6,708 nt of DNA, from NCBI GenBank assembly GCA_030612495.1, contig JAUWNT010000115.1, forward strand, positions 1 through 6,708, in the 5' to 3' direction. A program made the position numbers and the translations under genes. The DNA comes from Candidatus Aminicenantota bacterium. Its GTDB lineage: Bacteria; Acidobacteriota; Aminicenantia; UBA2199. The notes under the pieces are model-generated. The model did not search any database. It was not told where the DNA came from and saw only the letters and a program-made list of their open reading frames with translations. Of the stretch, positions 6,603-6,708 are shown piece after piece. Within the stretch, counting starts at the first letter, position 1. Every line of letters starts with the position of its first letter.

Positions 6603-6618
6603 TGGCACAATTTTTGCA
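6603..6618 (+). promoter_or_regulatory. Sigma-54 (-24/-12) promoter
   Basis: TGGCACAATTTTTGCA matches TGGCAC-N5-TTGCW fully. The invariant GG (6604-6605) and GC (6616-6617) are separated by exactly 10 bp. The predicted transcript start is about 6628-6630, giving a leader of about 26 bases before the ATG at 6655. Transcription from it needs an activator such as the NtrC-type protein encoded just upstream. Confidence 0.9.
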
Positions 6619-6642
6619 TACTATAAATATACTAAAACGTAT

Positions 6643-6648
6643 AGGAGG
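6643..6648 (+). promoter_or_regulatory. Strong ribosome binding site of the last gene
   Basis: AGGAGG, a perfect Shine-Dalgarno core, 6 bases before the ATG at 6655. It is the strongest ribosome site in the window. A small inverted repeat TATAC/GTATA (6628-6632 and 6639-6643) lies just upstream and touches its first base. Confidence 0.9.
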
Positions 6649-6654
6649 TTTTAA

Positions 6655-6708
6655 ATGAAACATTTATCAAAGTTACTTACACTATTATTAGTTGTTGTTA
6701 TGATTGGT
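6655..6708 (+). CDS. Exported protein, 5' end only
   Basis: The first 18 codons read MKHLSKLLTLLLVVVMIG and the frame runs off the window. The basic start followed by an uninterrupted hydrophobic core is the beginning of a signal peptide, so the product is secreted or in the envelope. It has a perfect AGGAGG site and a sigma-54 promoter of its own, suggesting strong, conditional expression controlled by the neighbouring two-component system. The mature protein is outside the window, so its family cannot be stated. Confidence 0.85.
   Translation, partial: MKHLSKLLTLLLVVVMIG

Overview
The window comes from a low-G+C (about 30% by eye), Gram-negative-type bacterium that uses sigma-54. Pointers to this are an NtrC-class activator, a textbook -24/-12 promoter, a probable lipoprotein in a signalling operon, and a DUF4416 gene, a family I know mainly from Desulfobacterota and neighbouring phyla. 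The sequence alone does not fix the phylum. All genes are on the + strand.

Layout. (1) 18-2303: an exported or membrane-anchored protein with N-terminal TPR repeats and a C-terminal beta-propeller-like half. (2) 2314-2850: a DUF4416 protein. (3) 2866-4392, 4389-4958 and 4972-6327: a tightly packed histidine kinase, small TPR/coiled-coil envelope protein and sigma-54-dependent response regulator. The order kinase, lipoprotein, NtrC-type regulator is that of enterobacterial qseE-qseG-qseF (glrK-qseG-glrR), and the regulator's C-terminus matches the GlrR/QseF type as I know it. (4) 6328-6654: a 327-base regulatory intergenic region. (5) 6655 to the window end: the first 18 codons of an exported protein.

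The intergenic region is the most informative part. It contains three 18-bp dyads of the form TGT-N12-ACA, spaced 68 and 70 bp apart. Two lie in a 68/70-bp tandem repeat; each repeat unit also carries a small hairpin followed by a T-run (possible terminators of the operon). Then come five A-tracts spaced about one helical turn apart (likely intrinsic bend), a perfect sigma-54 promoter (TGGCACA-N4-TTGCA), a strong AGGAGG ribosome site and the exported-protein gene. This has the architecture of an enhancer-looping promoter placed directly downstream of its probable activator gene.

Working model (inference): the kinase senses an envelope signal, modulated by the lipoprotein; it phosphorylates the regulator; the regulator binds the three dyads and activates sigma-54 RNA polymerase at the promoter of the gene beginning at 6655. 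The two upstream genes are co-directional and nearly contiguous with the kinase, so they may be co-transcribed, but their functional link to the signalling system is unknown.
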